NCBI RefSeq assembly: GCF_019145475.1
Contig: NZ_JAHTKI010000023.1
Coordinates: 1-64,000, forward strand
Source of the DNA: Pseudomonas botevensis
GTDB lineage: Bacteria; Pseudomonadota; Gammaproteobacteria; Pseudomonadales; Pseudomonadaceae
Reading direction: 5' to 3'
DNA: 64,000 nucleotides
This document shows, piece after piece, positions 33,793 through 43,274 of this stretch. The notes under the pieces are model-generated. The model searched no databases, was not told the origin of the DNA, and saw only the letters and a list, made by a program, of their open reading frames with translations. Within the stretch, counting starts at the first letter, position 1, and each line of letters starts with the position of its first letter. The position numbers and the translations under genes were made by a program.

Positions 33793-35517
33793 TTATAGAG
33801 TCTCGGATCCGGTCAGGCGCTTGATGGTGCTGCGCAGAATGGTGCTGTCGGGCTGATCCTTGAGGAACTTGCCCCAGATTTGCCGGGCTTCGCGCTGATT
33901 GCCCTTGATCCACAGCACTTCGCCCAGGTGTGCGGCGACTTCATGGTCGGGGAAACGCTCCAGGGCCTGGCGCAGATACTTCTCGGCGTCATCGAGGTTG
34001 CCCATGCGGAAATTCACCCAGCCGAGGCTGTCGAGGACCGCCGGATCTTCCGGGTTGAGCTGGTGGGCCTGCTCGATCAGTGCCTTGGCTTCGGCGTAGC
34101 GGGTGGTGCGGTCGGACAGCGTGTAGCCGAGGGCGTTGAGCGCCATGGCGTTGTCCGGGTCGCGCTTGATGATCAGGCGCAGGTCTTTTTCCATTTGCGC
34201 CAGGTCATTGCGTTTTTCAGCCTGCATGGCCCGGGTGTAGAGCAGATTCAGATCGTCCGGGTATTGCTGCAAGGCGGTTTGCAGGGTTTTCCAGGCCTTG
34301 TCTTCCTGTTTGTTGGCGGACAGGGTTTCGGCTTCGATCAGATACAGCTGGATCGCGTAGTCCGGCTGCGCATCACGCTCGGCGGCCAGTTTGCTCTGGG
34401 CTTCGGCGGTCTTGCCGTTGTTCATCAGAATGTCGGCCTGCCGCAGTTGCGCCGGCAGATAATCGTTGCCGGGGCCGACCTGGGCGTACTCGATGAGCGC
34501 GCCCTGCGGGTCATTGCGTTCCTCGGCGATGCGCCCCAGGTTCAGGTGCGCCGAGTCGACATGGCTTTCCCGGGCAATCAGGTCTTCCAGATAGCCCTTG
34601 GCTTCGTCCCAGGCCTTGGCTTCCAGGCAGACCAGCGCCAGCGAATAACGCAACTCGTCGTCTTCCGGGTATTGCTGCACCAGGGTGGAGAACTCGACCT
34701 TGGCGTCGTCCATCCGGTCCTGTTCCACCAGCATCCGCGCGTAAGTCAGGCGCAGGCGCTTGTCGTCCGGATATTTCCGGATGCTTTTTTGCAGCAGCGG
34801 CAGCGCTTCGTCGCCACGGTTCAGCCCCTGCAGCAGGCGGGCGCGCAGCAGGATCGGGGCGATTTCGCCGTCTTCCGGCGGGTTGTCTTCGAGCAGGGTC
34901 AGCGCACCTTTGGTGTCGCCATCCTGCTGCATCAGCAGGGCCTTGCCGAAAATCAGCTGATTGTTGTTCGGGTGACGCTGCAACAAACGGTCAAAACTTT
35001 TCATCAGACCGTTACGGGTTTCCTGATCGGTGTCGGCCGCCGACAGCGCGAGGAAGTCGAAATGGGTGTCGCCCTTGCCCTGCAGGACTTTCTCCATGTA
35101 GACCATCGAGTCGTCATAACGCCCGGCGCGCGCCAGTTGCACGGCAGCGGCACGTTGCGCTTCGAGATCGTCCGGAGCGTTTTTTGCCCAGATCAGCGCG
35201 GTATCGAGCGCCGGCTGATCCGCGCCGAGGTACTCGGCAATGCGGAATGCGCGCTCGGAGATGCCCGGATCCTGGGTGTTGATGGCCTGGGTCACGTAGT
35301 TGTCCAGGGCAATGTCGAAGCGATTGCGCTGGCCGGCGAGTTCGGCGCTCAACAGGCTGTAGACGGTTTCCTCGCTGAACGAGCTGTAAACCTTGGGCTT
35401 TTCAGGCGCGGGGGTGCTGTCTTCAGCCGGCGACGTGCCGTCCGGCGAAACGGGGGCCAAGGCCTGGCAGCCGCTGAGGAAGACAAAAGCGAGGAGCAAC
35501 GCGGAAGATCTATTCAT
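33793..35517 (-). CDS. TPR-repeat lipoprotein upstream of lolB (574 aa)
   Basis: Exported lipoprotein (signal peptide ending FLSGCQALAP, lipobox LSGC, Cys17). Most of the mature protein is made of tetratricopeptide-type helices, recognisable by repeated A...L...Y/F...P spacing, for example MALNALGYTLSDRTTRYAEAKALIEQAHQLNPEDPAVLDSLGW. TPR proteins scaffold protein contacts, so a role in envelope assembly is plausible. In position and size it corresponds to P. aeruginosa PA4667 (from memory). It is the first gene of the lolB-ispE operon and divergent from hemA. Confidence 0.88.
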   Translation of the reverse strand: MNRSSALLLAFVFLSGCQALAPVSPDGTSPAEDSTPAPEKPKVYSSFSEETVYSLLSAELAGQRNRFDIALDNYVTQAINTQDPGISERAFRIAEYLGADQPALDTALIWAKNAPDDLEAQRAAAVQLARAGRYDDSMVYMEKVLQGKGDTHFDFLALSAADTDQETRNGLMKSFDRLLQRHPNNNQLIFGKALLMQQDGDTKGALTLLEDNPPEDGEIAPILLRARLLQGLNRGDEALPLLQKSIRKYPDDKRLRLTYARMLVEQDRMDDAKVEFSTLVQQYPEDDELRYSLALVCLEAKAWDEAKGYLEDLIARESHVDSAHLNLGRIAEERNDPQGALIEYAQVGPGNDYLPAQLRQADILMNNGKTAEAQSKLAAERDAQPDYAIQLYLIEAETLSANKQEDKAWKTLQTALQQYPDDLNLLYTRAMQAEKRNDLAQMEKDLRLIIKRDPDNAMALNALGYTLSDRTTRYAEAKALIEQAHQLNPEDPAVLDSLGWVNFRMGNLDDAEKYLRQALERFPDHEVAAHLGEVLWIKGNQREARQIWGKFLKDQPDSTILRSTIKRLTGSETL

Positions 35518-35701
35518 ATAGGAAGAAGGACGACTAACCTGCGGTGCGGATCATCATGACACAAGCCTTCGGCCAAACATAACCGAGTCTCGATTGTGGC
35601 CATTATAGGGACCAACGATTGGGACAATAGTCAGCGGTAGTTGTTCTGAATCTTTCGAAGTAGGACAATTGCCGGCTTCACGTCACCATCAGCGACCTTG
35701 A

Positions 35702-36988
35702 ATGGCCTTCCTCGCACTCGGTATTAACCACAAGACTGCTTCAGTAGACGTCCGCGAGCGCGTGGCCTTTACCCCTGAGCAGCTGGTTGAGGCCTTGCAG
35801 CAGCTCTGCCGACTCACCGACAGTCGCGAAGCTGCGATCCTCTCCACCTGCAATCGCAGTGAACTGTATATAGAACAGGATCACCTGTCGGCGGATATCG
35901 TGCTGCGCTGGCTGGCCGAATACCATCAATTGAGCCTCGAAGAGCTGCGCGCGAGCGCGTATGTCCACGAGGATGATGCGGCAGTTCGTCACATGATGCG
36001 GGTCGCCTCCGGGCTCGATTCCCTCGTCTTGGGCGAACCGCAGATTCTCGGCCAGATGAAATCGGCCTACGCGGTGGCGCGCGAGGCAGGCACCATCGGG
36101 CCGTTGCTGGGGCGTCTGTTCCAGGCAACGTTCAATGCCGCCAAGCAGGTGCGCACCGACACCGCCATCGGTGAAAACCCGGTGTCCGTGGCGTTTGCCG
36201 CCGTCAGTCTGGCCAAGCAGATCTTCAGCGACCTGCAACGCAGCCAGGCCCTGCTGATCGGCGCCGGCGAGACCATCACCCTGGTCGCCCGCCATCTGCA
36301 TGAGCTGGGGGTCAAGCGCATTGTGGTCGCCAACCGCACCCTGGAGCGCGCGAGTCTTCTGGCCGAACAGTTCGGCGCACACGCGGTATTGCTGTCGGAC
36401 ATCCCGGCGGAGCTGGTGCGCAGCGACATCGTCATCAGCTCCACCGCCAGCCAGTTGCCGATCCTCGGCAAGGGCGCGGTGGAAAGCGCATTGAAGCAGC
36501 GCAAGCACAAGCCGATCTTCATGGTCGACATCGCCGTTCCCCGGGATATCGAGCCGGAAGTCGGCGAACTGGACGACGTTTACCTCTATAGCGTCGACGA
36601 TCTGCACGAAGTGGTCGCCGAAAACCTCAAGAGCCGTCAGGGCGCTGCGCAAGCGGCGGAAGAGATGGTTTCGGTCGGCGCCGATGATTTCATGCTGCGC
36701 CTGCGCGAACTGGCGGCGGTCGATGTGCTCAAGGCCTATCGTCAACAGAGCGAACGGCTGCGTGACGAAGAACTGCAAAAAGCCCTGCGTCTGCTGGCCA
36801 ACGGCGGCAACGCCGAAGACGTGCTGGGGCAACTGGCCCGTGGCCTGACCAATAAACTGCTGCACGCACCAAGCGTTCAGTTGAAAAAGCTTTCTGCCGA
36901 AGGCCGCCTCGATGCGCTGGCCATGGCTCAGGAACTCTTTGCCCTCGAGGGCTCACCGGATAGCTTTTCGGATAAAAAACCGCAATGA
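35702..36988 (+). CDS. hemA: HemA, glutamyl-tRNA reductase (428 aa)
   Basis: First enzyme of C5 heme synthesis. It reduces Glu-tRNA to glutamate-1-semialdehyde. The catalytic Cys is in ILSTCNRSELY near residue 50, the NADPH-binding GAGETITLVARHL near 190, and the C-terminal dimerisation domain is complete. Length 428 is typical. It starts the operon hemA-prfA-prmC-moeB-murI, the order known from enterobacteria for the first three genes. The last four bases overlap prfA. Confidence 0.97.
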   Translation: MAFLALGINHKTASVDVRERVAFTPEQLVEALQQLCRLTDSREAAILSTCNRSELYIEQDHLSADIVLRWLAEYHQLSLEELRASAYVHEDDAAVRHMMRVASGLDSLVLGEPQILGQMKSAYAVAREAGTIGPLLGRLFQATFNAAKQVRTDTAIGENPVSVAFAAVSLAKQIFSDLQRSQALLIGAGETITLVARHLHELGVKRIVVANRTLERASLLAEQFGAHAVLLSDIPAELVRSDIVISSTASQLPILGKGAVESALKQRKHKPIFMVDIAVPRDIEPEVGELDDVYLYSVDDLHEVVAENLKSRQGAAQAAEEMVSVGADDFMLRLRELAAVDVLKAYRQQSERLRDEELQKALRLLANGGNAEDVLGQLARGLTNKLLHAPSVQLKKLSAEGRLDALAMAQELFALEGSPDSFSDKKPQ

Positions 36989-38067
36989 AAGCGTCACTGC
37001 TCAATAAGCTGGAGATCCTCCAGGATCGTTTCGAGGAACTGACCGCGCTGCTAGGCGACGCCGAAGTCATTTCCGACCAGACCAAATTCCGCGCCTATTC
37101 CAAGGAATATGCCGAAGTCGAACCGGTCGTCGAAGCCTATAAACAGTTGCTCAAGGCCCAGAGCGATCTTGAGGGTGCCCAGGCGCTGCTCAAGGACGGC
37201 GACCCCGACATGCGCGAAATGGCCGTGGAGGAAGTCCGCGAGACCAAGGAGCAACTGGTCGAACTGGAAGCCAACCTGCAACGCATGCTGCTGCCCAAAG
37301 ATCCCAACGACGGGCGCAACGTGTTCCTCGAAATCCGCGCCGGCACCGGTGGCGATGAGGCGGCGATCTTCTCCGGCGACCTGTTCCGCATGTATTCGCG
37401 TTACGCCGAGCGGCGTGGCTGGCGGGTGGAAATCCTCTCGGAAAACGAGGGCGAGCACGGCGGCTATAAAGAAGTCATCGCCCGGGTCGAAGGCGAGAAT
37501 GTCTACGGCAAACTGAAATTCGAGTCCGGTGCGCACCGCGTGCAGCGGGTTCCGGCCACCGAATCCCAGGGCCGTATCCACACCTCGGCCTGCACCGTGG
37601 CGGTGTTGCCGGAGCCGGACGAGCAGGAAGCGATCGAAATCAACCCGGCGGATCTGCGCGTCGACACCTACCGTTCCTCCGGGGCCGGTGGTCAGCACGT
37701 CAACAAGACCGATTCGGCGATCCGCATCACTCACTTGCCGACCGGCATCGTGGTCGAGTGCCAAGAGGAGCGTTCCCAGCACAAGAACCGCGCACGGGCG
37801 ATGGCCTGGCTGTCGGCCAAGCTCAACGATCAGCAGACCGCCGCGGCGGCCAACGCGATTGCCAGCGAGCGCAAATTGCTGGTCGGCTCCGGCGACCGTT
37901 CCGAGCGGATTCGTACCTACAACTTTGCCCAGGGCCGGGTCACCGACCACCGCGTCAACCTGACCCTGTACTCGCTGGATGAAATCCTCGCCGGTGGCGT
38001 GGAAGCGGTGATCGAGCCGTTGCTGGCCGAATACCAGGCCGACCAACTTGCTGCGATAGGTGAGTAA
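36985..38067 (+). CDS. prfA: Peptide chain release factor 1 (360 aa)
   Basis: Releases nascent peptides at UAA and UAG codons. The GGQ motif is in SSGAGGQHVNKTDSAIR near residue 233, and the PxT-type recognition loop region lies before it (ESQGRIHTSACTVAVLPE contains the class-1 release factor signature). The length of 360 aa equals E. coli RF1. It overlaps hemA by 4 bases and abuts prmC, whose product methylates the GGQ glutamine. Confidence 0.98.
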   Translation: MKASLLNKLEILQDRFEELTALLGDAEVISDQTKFRAYSKEYAEVEPVVEAYKQLLKAQSDLEGAQALLKDGDPDMREMAVEEVRETKEQLVELEANLQRMLLPKDPNDGRNVFLEIRAGTGGDEAAIFSGDLFRMYSRYAERRGWRVEILSENEGEHGGYKEVIARVEGENVYGKLKFESGAHRVQRVPATESQGRIHTSACTVAVLPEPDEQEAIEINPADLRVDTYRSSGAGGQHVNKTDSAIRITHLPTGIVVECQEERSQHKNRARAMAWLSAKLNDQQTAAAANAIASERKLLVGSGDRSERIRTYNFAQGRVTDHRVNLTLYSLDEILAGGVEAVIEPLLAEYQADQLAAIGE

Positions 38068-38898
38068 ATGACCATCATCGCCAGCCTGTTGCGCGCCGCC
38101 GAACTGCCGGACTCGCCCACCGCGCGTCTGGACGCCGAATTGCTCTTGGCCGCCGCGCTGGGCAAGTCCCGCAGTTTTCTCCACACCTGGCCCGAGCGCA
38201 TCGTGCCCAGTGACGCCGCACTGACCTTTGCCGAGTACCTGCAACGTCGCCGCAGCGGTGAACCGGTGGCCTACATTCTCGGCCAGCAGGGTTTCTGGAA
38301 GCTCGATCTGGAAGTGGCGCCGCACACGCTGATCCCGCGCCCGGACACCGAACTGTTGGTGGAAGCCGCGCTGGAATTGCTGCCGGCAACCCCGGCCCGC
38401 GTCCTCGACCTCGGCACCGGCAGCGGGGCGATTGCCCTGGCCCTGGCCAGCGAGCGTCCGGCGTGGAACGTCACCGCCGTGGATCGCGTGCTGGAGGCCG
38501 TGGCCCTGGCCGAACGCAACCGCCAGCGTCTGCAACTGAACAACGTCACCGTGCTGAGCAGTCACTGGTTCAGCGCGCTCGAAGGCAAGCGTTTCCAACT
38601 CATCATCAGCAACCCGCCGTATATTCGTGCCGCCGATCCGCATCTGGTCGAAGGCGATGTGCGCTTCGAGCCTGCCAGTGCGCTGGTGGCCGGGGAAGAC
38701 GGGCTTGACGATCTGCGCCTGATTGTCGCCCAGGCACCGGATCATCTGGACGCCGGTGGCTGGCTGATGCTCGAACACGGTTATGATCAAGCCGAAGCCG
38801 TGCGCGATCTGCTGTTGACCCGAGGTTTCGAAGAAGTCCACAGCCGCACCGATCTGGGCGGTCATCAACGCATCAGTCTGGGACGCCTGCCGTGCTGA
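38068..38898 (+). CDS. prmC: PrmC, release factor glutamine methyltransferase (276 aa)
   Basis: Methylates the GGQ Gln of release factors. The SAM-binding LDLGTGSGAIALALASERP and the catalytic NPPYI motif are both present. It starts on the base after the prfA stop and overlaps moeB by 7 bases, in tight coupling with its substrate gene. Confidence 0.97.
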   Translation: MTIIASLLRAAELPDSPTARLDAELLLAAALGKSRSFLHTWPERIVPSDAALTFAEYLQRRRSGEPVAYILGQQGFWKLDLEVAPHTLIPRPDTELLVEAALELLPATPARVLDLGTGSGAIALALASERPAWNVTAVDRVLEAVALAERNRQRLQLNNVTVLSSHWFSALEGKRFQLIISNPPYIRAADPHLVEGDVRFEPASALVAGEDGLDDLRLIVAQAPDHLDAGGWLMLEHGYDQAEAVRDLLLTRGFEEVHSRTDLGGHQRISLGRLPC

Positions 38899-39647
38899 AT
38901 GATCAGGAATTGTTGCGCTACAGTCGGCAGATCCTGCTGCAACACGTCGATATCGACGGCCAGTTGCGGCTCAAGGACAGCCGGGTTCTGATCGTCGGCC
39001 TCGGTGGTCTCGGCGCGCCGGTGGCGCTGTATCTGGCGGCTGCCGGTGTTGGTGAGCTGCATCTGGCGGATTTTGACACGGTCGACCTGACCAACCTGCA
39101 ACGCCAGATCATCCACGACACCGACAGCGTCGGTCTGACCAAGGTCGACTCGGCGCTCAAGCGCCTGGGCGCGATCAATCCTGAAATCCGTCTGGTGCCC
39201 CATCGCCAGGCGCTGGACGAAGATTCTCTCGCCGCCGCCGTGGCGGCGGTGGATCTGGTGCTCGACTGTTCCGACAACTTCTCCACCCGCGAGGCGGTCA
39301 ATGCCGCGTGTGTGGCGGCGCGCAAGCCGCTGGTCAGCGGCGCGGCAATCCGCCTGGAAGGGCAACTGTCGGTCTTCGATCCACGGCGCGCCGAAAGTCC
39401 GTGCTACCACTGTCTGTACGGGCACGGCAGCGAAGCCGAATTGACCTGCAGCGAGGCCGGCGTGGTCGGACCGCTGGTGGGGCTGGTCGGCAGTCTCCAG
39501 GCGCTGGAAGCCCTGAAGATGCTGGTCGGGTTCGGCGAGCCGCTGGTGGGGCGCTTGCTGTTGATCGATGCGCTGGGTTCGCGCTTCCGTGAGCTGCGGG
39601 TCAAGCGTGATCCGAAATGCAGCGTCTGTGGTTCGCACCATGCGTGA
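38892..39647 (+). CDS. moeB: MoeB/ThiF-type sulfur carrier adenylyltransferase (251 aa)
   Basis: E1-like enzyme that adenylates the C-terminal Gly of a sulfur-carrier protein (MoaD for molybdopterin, or ThiS-like). The ATP-binding GLGGLGAPVALYLAAAG follows the first strand, and ADFDTVDLTNLQRQ is the typical second motif. Two Cys pairs, CYHC and the terminal CSVC, hold a structural zinc. A rhodanese domain is absent, as in MoeB. It overlaps murI by 8 bases. From sequence alone MoeB cannot be fully separated from other HesA/ThiF homologues. Confidence 0.93.
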   Translation: MLNDQELLRYSRQILLQHVDIDGQLRLKDSRVLIVGLGGLGAPVALYLAAAGVGELHLADFDTVDLTNLQRQIIHDTDSVGLTKVDSALKRLGAINPEIRLVPHRQALDEDSLAAAVAAVDLVLDCSDNFSTREAVNAACVAARKPLVSGAAIRLEGQLSVFDPRRAESPCYHCLYGHGSEAELTCSEAGVVGPLVGLVGSLQALEALKMLVGFGEPLVGRLLLIDALGSRFRELRVKRDPKCSVCGSHHA

Positions 39648-40431
39648 GGCGCCGATCGGCGTCTTCGACTCCGGTGTCGGCGGCTTGTCGGTATTGGCGG
39701 AAATCCAGCGACTGCTGCCCAACGAGTCGTTGTTGTATTTTGCCGATTGCGGACACATTCCCTACGGCGAGAAGACGCCGGAATTCATCCGTCAGCGTTG
39801 CAGTATCATGGCCGGCTTCTTTCGCGAGCAGGGCGCCAAGGCGTTGGTGCTGGCCTGCAACACCGCGACCGTGGCCGGCGTCGCCGATCTGCGCCGGGAC
39901 TTCCCCGAGTGGCCGATCGTCGGCATGGAGCCGGCGGTCAAACCGGCGGCGGCCGCGACCCGCAGCGGCGTGGTCGGTGTGCTCGCCACCACCGGTACTT
40001 TGCAGAGCGCCAAGTTCGCTGCCTTGCTCGATCGCTTTGCCACCGATGTGCGGGTGATCACCCAGCCTTGTCCGGGCCTGGTCGAGCTGATCGAAAGTGG
40101 TGATCTGCACAGCGCCGAACTGCGCCAGATGCTGCACGGTTACGTCGAGCCGCTGCTGGCCGCCGGTTGTGACACGATCATTCTCGGCTGCACGCACTAC
40201 CCGTTTCTCAAGCCGATGCTCAAGACCATGATCCCCGAAGCGATCAGCCTGATCGACACCGGCGCGGCCGTGGCACGACAACTTCAGCGCCTGCTGGCCG
40301 AGCGCGAACTGCTGGCCGAGGGGCCGAATCGTGCCGTGCAATTCTGGACCAGCGCCGATCCGCACTACTTTAAAAATATCCTGCCGTTGCTGGGACAGGC
40401 ACCTGGCGACGTCCACCGCTTCAGTTTGTAA
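39640..40431 (+). CDS. murI: Glutamate racemase (263 aa)
   Basis: Makes D-glutamate for peptidoglycan. The first catalytic Cys is in VLACNTATV and the second in LGCTHYPFL; the N-terminal FDSGVGGLSVL and the ADCGHIPYG segment are diagnostic. The ATG at 39640 overlaps the end of moeB by 8 bases; an upstream in-frame start would add 24 residues inside moeB. It ends the hemA operon and is followed by pagL after about 108 bases. Confidence 0.96.
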   Translation: MREAPIGVFDSGVGGLSVLAEIQRLLPNESLLYFADCGHIPYGEKTPEFIRQRCSIMAGFFREQGAKALVLACNTATVAGVADLRRDFPEWPIVGMEPAVKPAAAATRSGVVGVLATTGTLQSAKFAALLDRFATDVRVITQPCPGLVELIESGDLHSAELRQMLHGYVEPLLAAGCDTIILGCTHYPFLKPMLKTMIPEAISLIDTGAAVARQLQRLLAERELLAEGPNRAVQFWTSADPHYFKNILPLLGQAPGDVHRFSL

Positions 40432-40539
40432 ATAAACCGTGACATAAACGGAAAAATTAGCTGAACTTCTGGTGGGGCAGAGACTTCTTAGCGATAAGTA
40501 ACAAAAAACCATACGACCGTTCGGAAAAGGATGTTTCAA

Positions 40540-41058
40540 GTGAAGCGACTATTCTGCTTGGCCGCGATTGCGGCTGCACTGATGGGGCAAAGTCTTACCG
40601 CACAAGCTGCAGGCGTCGAGTTCGGGGTAGGGGCGACGAGCGACTCGACCATGACTTATCGTCTGGGGATGAACTTCGACTGGGACAAGAGTTGGCTGCA
40701 AAGCGATGTCGGTCGCCTGACCGGCTACTGGAGCGGCGCCTACACCTATTGGGAAGGTGACAAGACCTCCAGCAACAACAGCCTGTCGTTCTCGCCGGTA
40801 CTGGTTTACGAATTCGCCGGTCAGTCGGTCAAGCCGTATGTCGAGGCGGGCATCGGTGTGGCGCTGTTCTCCAACACACAATACGAAGACAACAAACTGG
40901 GCGGGGCCTTCCAGTTCGAGGATCGCTTCGGGTTCGGTCTGCGTTTCAACGGCGGGCATGAAGTCGGGATTCGCGCGACCCATTATTCCAACGCGGGTCT
41001 TTCCAGCAACAACGATGGCGTAGAAAGTTACTCGCTGCATTACACCATGCCGCTGTAA
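40540..41058 (+). CDS. pagL: PagL, lipid A 3-O-deacylase (172 aa)
   Basis: Outer-membrane beta-barrel enzyme that removes an acyl chain from lipid A. A signal peptide ends near residue 23 (AQAA). The catalytic triad fits the known PagL pattern: His148 and Ser150 in HYSNAG, with Glu162 in VES. The C-terminus ends in aromatic/hydrophobic alternation, as outer-membrane barrels do. I chose GTG at 40540 because AAGGA lies 8 bases upstream and the protein then starts like P. aeruginosa PagL; an ATG at 40531 would overlap that binding site. Lipid A remodelling here may affect stress resistance. Confidence 0.92.
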   Translation: MKRLFCLAAIAAALMGQSLTAQAAGVEFGVGATSDSTMTYRLGMNFDWDKSWLQSDVGRLTGYWSGAYTYWEGDKTSSNNSLSFSPVLVYEFAGQSVKPYVEAGIGVALFSNTQYEDNKLGGAFQFEDRFGFGLRFNGGHEVGIRATHYSNAGLSSNNDGVESYSLHYTMPL

Positions 41059-41066
41059 GCACGCCT

Positions 41067-41136
41067 TGTGGGGGCAAACCCGCTCCCACAAACGCAACAC
41101 CCTCCAATGTGGGAGCGGGCAAGCCCGTTCCCACAT
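41067..41136. repeat. Two REP-type hairpins after pagL
   Basis: TGTGGGGGCAAACCCGCTCC-type hairpin (41067-41090) is followed by a near-perfect hairpin AATGTGGGAGCGGGC/GCCCGTTCCCACATT (41106-41136). They lie between the convergent pagL and YkgJ-type genes and may also act as terminators. Confidence 0.75.
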
Positions 41137-41156
41137 TTTGTTTGTGTGCCGGGGAA

Positions 41157-41462
41157 TCAGCGATACGCCGTGGCGATCCCCTGGCGCTCTTCGATGCATT
41201 CCGGCGCGCCCATTTCGAACTCGCGGCAAATCAGTGGGCGCTTTTCGTAGATCGTGCACATCATGCTGTTGCGATCCAGCGCCGCGCACCAGCCGTCATC
41301 CAGGCGCAGCATCACTTCGCCGCCCCACTCATCGGTATCGATGAAGCGCTCGGGCACGCCCGTGTCGGTGATCAACATCACTTCGAGCTGGCAGCAGCAG
41401 GCTGCGCAGGTCGAGCATGTGACCTCAGGTTCGGCGATTTGCTGGTGGGGAATGGTTTTCAT
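41157..41462 (-). CDS. YkgJ-type cysteine-cluster protein (101 aa)
   Basis: Small protein with eight-Cys cluster of the YkgJ/zinc- or iron-chelating domain family: CSTCAACCC near residues 16-24, then CAAL, CTIY and CREF spaced as in the family, plus a late EC. It probably binds zinc or an iron-sulfur cluster; the cellular role is unknown. The ATG at 41462 begins the family-typical part; an upstream codon would add 101 residues with no similarity. It lies 53 bases after the DUF2878 gene on the same strand and could be the last gene of the preceding operon. Confidence 0.85.
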   Translation of the reverse strand: MKTIPHQQIAEPEVTCSTCAACCCQLEVMLITDTGVPERFIDTDEWGGEVMLRLDDGWCAALDRNSMMCTIYEKRPLICREFEMGAPECIEERQGIATAYR

Positions 41463-41515
41463 GGCCGGCAGTGTAAGGCAGTGGTCGATGACTGTGTGAA
41501 AGGCCTGACAGACGT

Positions 41516-42010
41516 TCAGCGCCTGGTCAGCCTCGCCGCCATGTAGTGCAGCAACGGAAACAGCATGGCCCACAGCAGGCCGATGCCGATCAGGGTGGGC
41601 AGCTCGCCATGGGGAAAACGTACCCCGGCCAGTTGCCCGCCCGCGTAATAGGACAGCGCGCCGCCGAGCGCACCGAGCAGGCTTGCCAGCCATATCGGGC
41701 GCGCACTCCATTGCAGACAATGGCGCAGCGTGGTGGCGAGCAAGGCCCACAGCAGCATCAGCCACAGCGGGATCAGGGGCGACAGATCCTTGAACTCAAA
41801 CACGCCCACTGTCCGCAAGACGCTGTCCACCGCCGTGCCGACAATCACCACGCTGAGAATCAGCCGGCCTTCCACCGCCCAGCCGCTGATCCAGCGCAAA
41901 TGAATCACCAGCACCGCCAGCGCCAGCAGCAGCCAGAGACTGTTGCCGCCGAGCACGCAGGCCAGCCAGCCGACCTGGAACAACACCGCGTTGGCCAGTC
42001 GCTCAAGCAT
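41516..42010 (-). CDS. DUF2878 inner-membrane protein (164 aa)
   Basis: Function unknown. Five or six hydrophobic segments fill most of the length (for example NAVLFQVGWLACVLGGNSLWLLLALAVLVIHL split by charged turns), so it is an integral inner-membrane protein. Its start overlaps the end of the fatty-acid methyltransferase gene by 8 bases. DUF2878 genes recur with the cfa/DUF1365/FAD set, which suggests a shared role in membrane lipid modification. The ATG at 42010 starts right before the first membrane segment. Confidence 0.82.
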   Translation of the reverse strand: MLERLANAVLFQVGWLACVLGGNSLWLLLALAVLVIHLRWISGWAVEGRLILSVVIVGTAVDSVLRTVGVFEFKDLSPLIPLWLMLLWALLATTLRHCLQWSARPIWLASLLGALGGALSYYAGGQLAGVRFPHGELPTLIGIGLLWAMLFPLLHYMAARLTRR

Positions 42011-43274
42011 CGAAGCGCCCCAGCAACGGCGCGGTGATCGCCGCCGGTTTGGCCAGCAGCAGTTGCGCGGTGCCGATGGTGCGCTCGAGGAATCCGCCCT
42101 CGCAGTAACACAGGTAAAACTCCCACAGACGCAAGAAACCGTCGTCGTAGCCCAACTCGTGCAAGCGGCCATGGGCGCGGCGAAAGTTCTCGTGCCACAG
42201 GCGCAAGGTGCGGGCGTAGTGCAGGCCGAAGTCCTCCATGTGCAGCAGGTTCATGTCGGTGTCGCGGCTGACGATCTCGAGCATTTTCTGCATACAGGGC
42301 AGCGCGCCGCCGGGAAAGATGTAGCGCTGGATGAAATCCACGCCGCGTCGCGCCTGCTCGTAGCGCTGGTCGCGGATGGTGATCGCTTGCAGCAACATCA
42401 GGCCGTTGTCCTTGAGCAACTGTGCGCACTGCTTGAAGTAGGTCGGCAGGAAGCGATGGCCGACCGCTTCGATCATCTCGATCGATACCAGCTTGTCGTA
42501 CTGGCCGGTTAGGTCGCGGTAGTCCTTGAGCAGCAGCGTCACTTGATCCTGCAGGCCGAGACGTTCGATGCGCGCGGCGGTGAAGGCGAACTGCTCTTTG
42601 GACAGCGTCGTGGTGGTGACTTTGCAGCCATAATGCTGCGCGGCATAGAGCGCCATGCTGCCCCACCCAGTGCCGATTTCCAGCAGGTGATCGCCGGGCT
42701 TGAGTGCGAGTTTGCGGCAGATCCGTTCCAGCTTGTTCAGTTGTGCCTGTTCCAGGCTGTCGTCGGCGCTGAGGAATTGCGCCGCCGAATACATCATGGT
42801 CGGATCGAGAAACTGTTCGAACAGCTCATTGCCCAGGTCGTAATGGGCGGCGATGTTTTTTCGCGATCCCTTGTGCGTGTTGCGATTGAGCCAGTGCAGG
42901 CCGCGCACCAGTGGCCGCCCGAGCTTCGCCAGACCGCCCTCCATCGCATCGAGCACGTCGAGGTTGCTGACGAAGACCCGCACCACCGCCGTCAGGTCAG
43001 GCGAACTCCAGTAGCCCTGGATAAAGGCTTCACCGGCGCCGATCGAACCGTTGCTGGCGACCATTCCCCAGGCGGCCGCGTCGAGTACCTGGATTTCACC
43101 GACCAGCGGACTGCCAGACGCGCCGAAGACCTGGCGTTCTCCGTCCTCGATCAACACCAGTTGCCCGTGTTTGAGTTGCGCCAGTTGGCGCAGCACGCCT
43201 CGGCGCAGCAGCGACCCGCTCAGGCCATGGAGGCTGAACAGGGCGGCTTTGGGCAAAACGCTAGAGGTCTTCAT
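42003..43274 (-). CDS. cfa: Cyclopropane fatty acid synthase-like methyltransferase (423 aa)
   Basis: SAM-dependent enzyme of the cyclopropane fatty-acyl-phospholipid synthase family, acting on unsaturated acyl chains in membrane phospholipid. The SAM motif is LEIGTGWGSMALYAAQHYG at about 206. Upstream lies NIAAHYDLGNELFEQFLDPTMMYSAAQF and downstream SIEMIEAVGHRFLPTYFKQC with the active-site region, all family-typical. The operon context (FAD oxidoreductase, DUF1365) resembles clusters in which a Cfa-like enzyme makes methylated or furan fatty acids, so the product may not be cyclopropane. It overlaps both neighbours (14 and 8 bases). Confidence 0.9.
   Translation of the reverse strand: MKTSSVLPKAALFSLHGLSGSLLRRGVLRQLAQLKHGQLVLIEDGERQVFGASGSPLVGEIQVLDAAAWGMVASNGSIGAGEAFIQGYWSSPDLTAVVRVFVSNLDVLDAMEGGLAKLGRPLVRGLHWLNRNTHKGSRKNIAAHYDLGNELFEQFLDPTMMYSAAQFLSADDSLEQAQLNKLERICRKLALKPGDHLLEIGTGWGSMALYAAQHYGCKVTTTTLSKEQFAFTAARIERLGLQDQVTLLLKDYRDLTGQYDKLVSIEMIEAVGHRFLPTYFKQCAQLLKDNGLMLLQAITIRDQRYEQARRGVDFIQRYIFPGGALPCMQKMLEIVSRDTDMNLLHMEDFGLHYARTLRLWHENFRRAHGRLHELGYDDGFLRLWEFYLCYCEGGFLERTIGTAQLLLAKPAAITAPLLGRFDA

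Noticed and set aside
33880..35559. Long plus-strand frame opposite the TPR lipoprotein gene
   Set aside because: The minus strand encodes a lipoprotein with signal peptide and TPR repeats and belongs to the lolB operon; the plus frame has shadow composition.
40432..40539. GTTTA-like repeats upstream of pagL as a PhoP box
   Set aside because: On the minus strand CGTTTA and GGTTTA occur, but the period is 12 rather than 11 bases and the first hexamer is imperfect, so I do not claim PhoP control.
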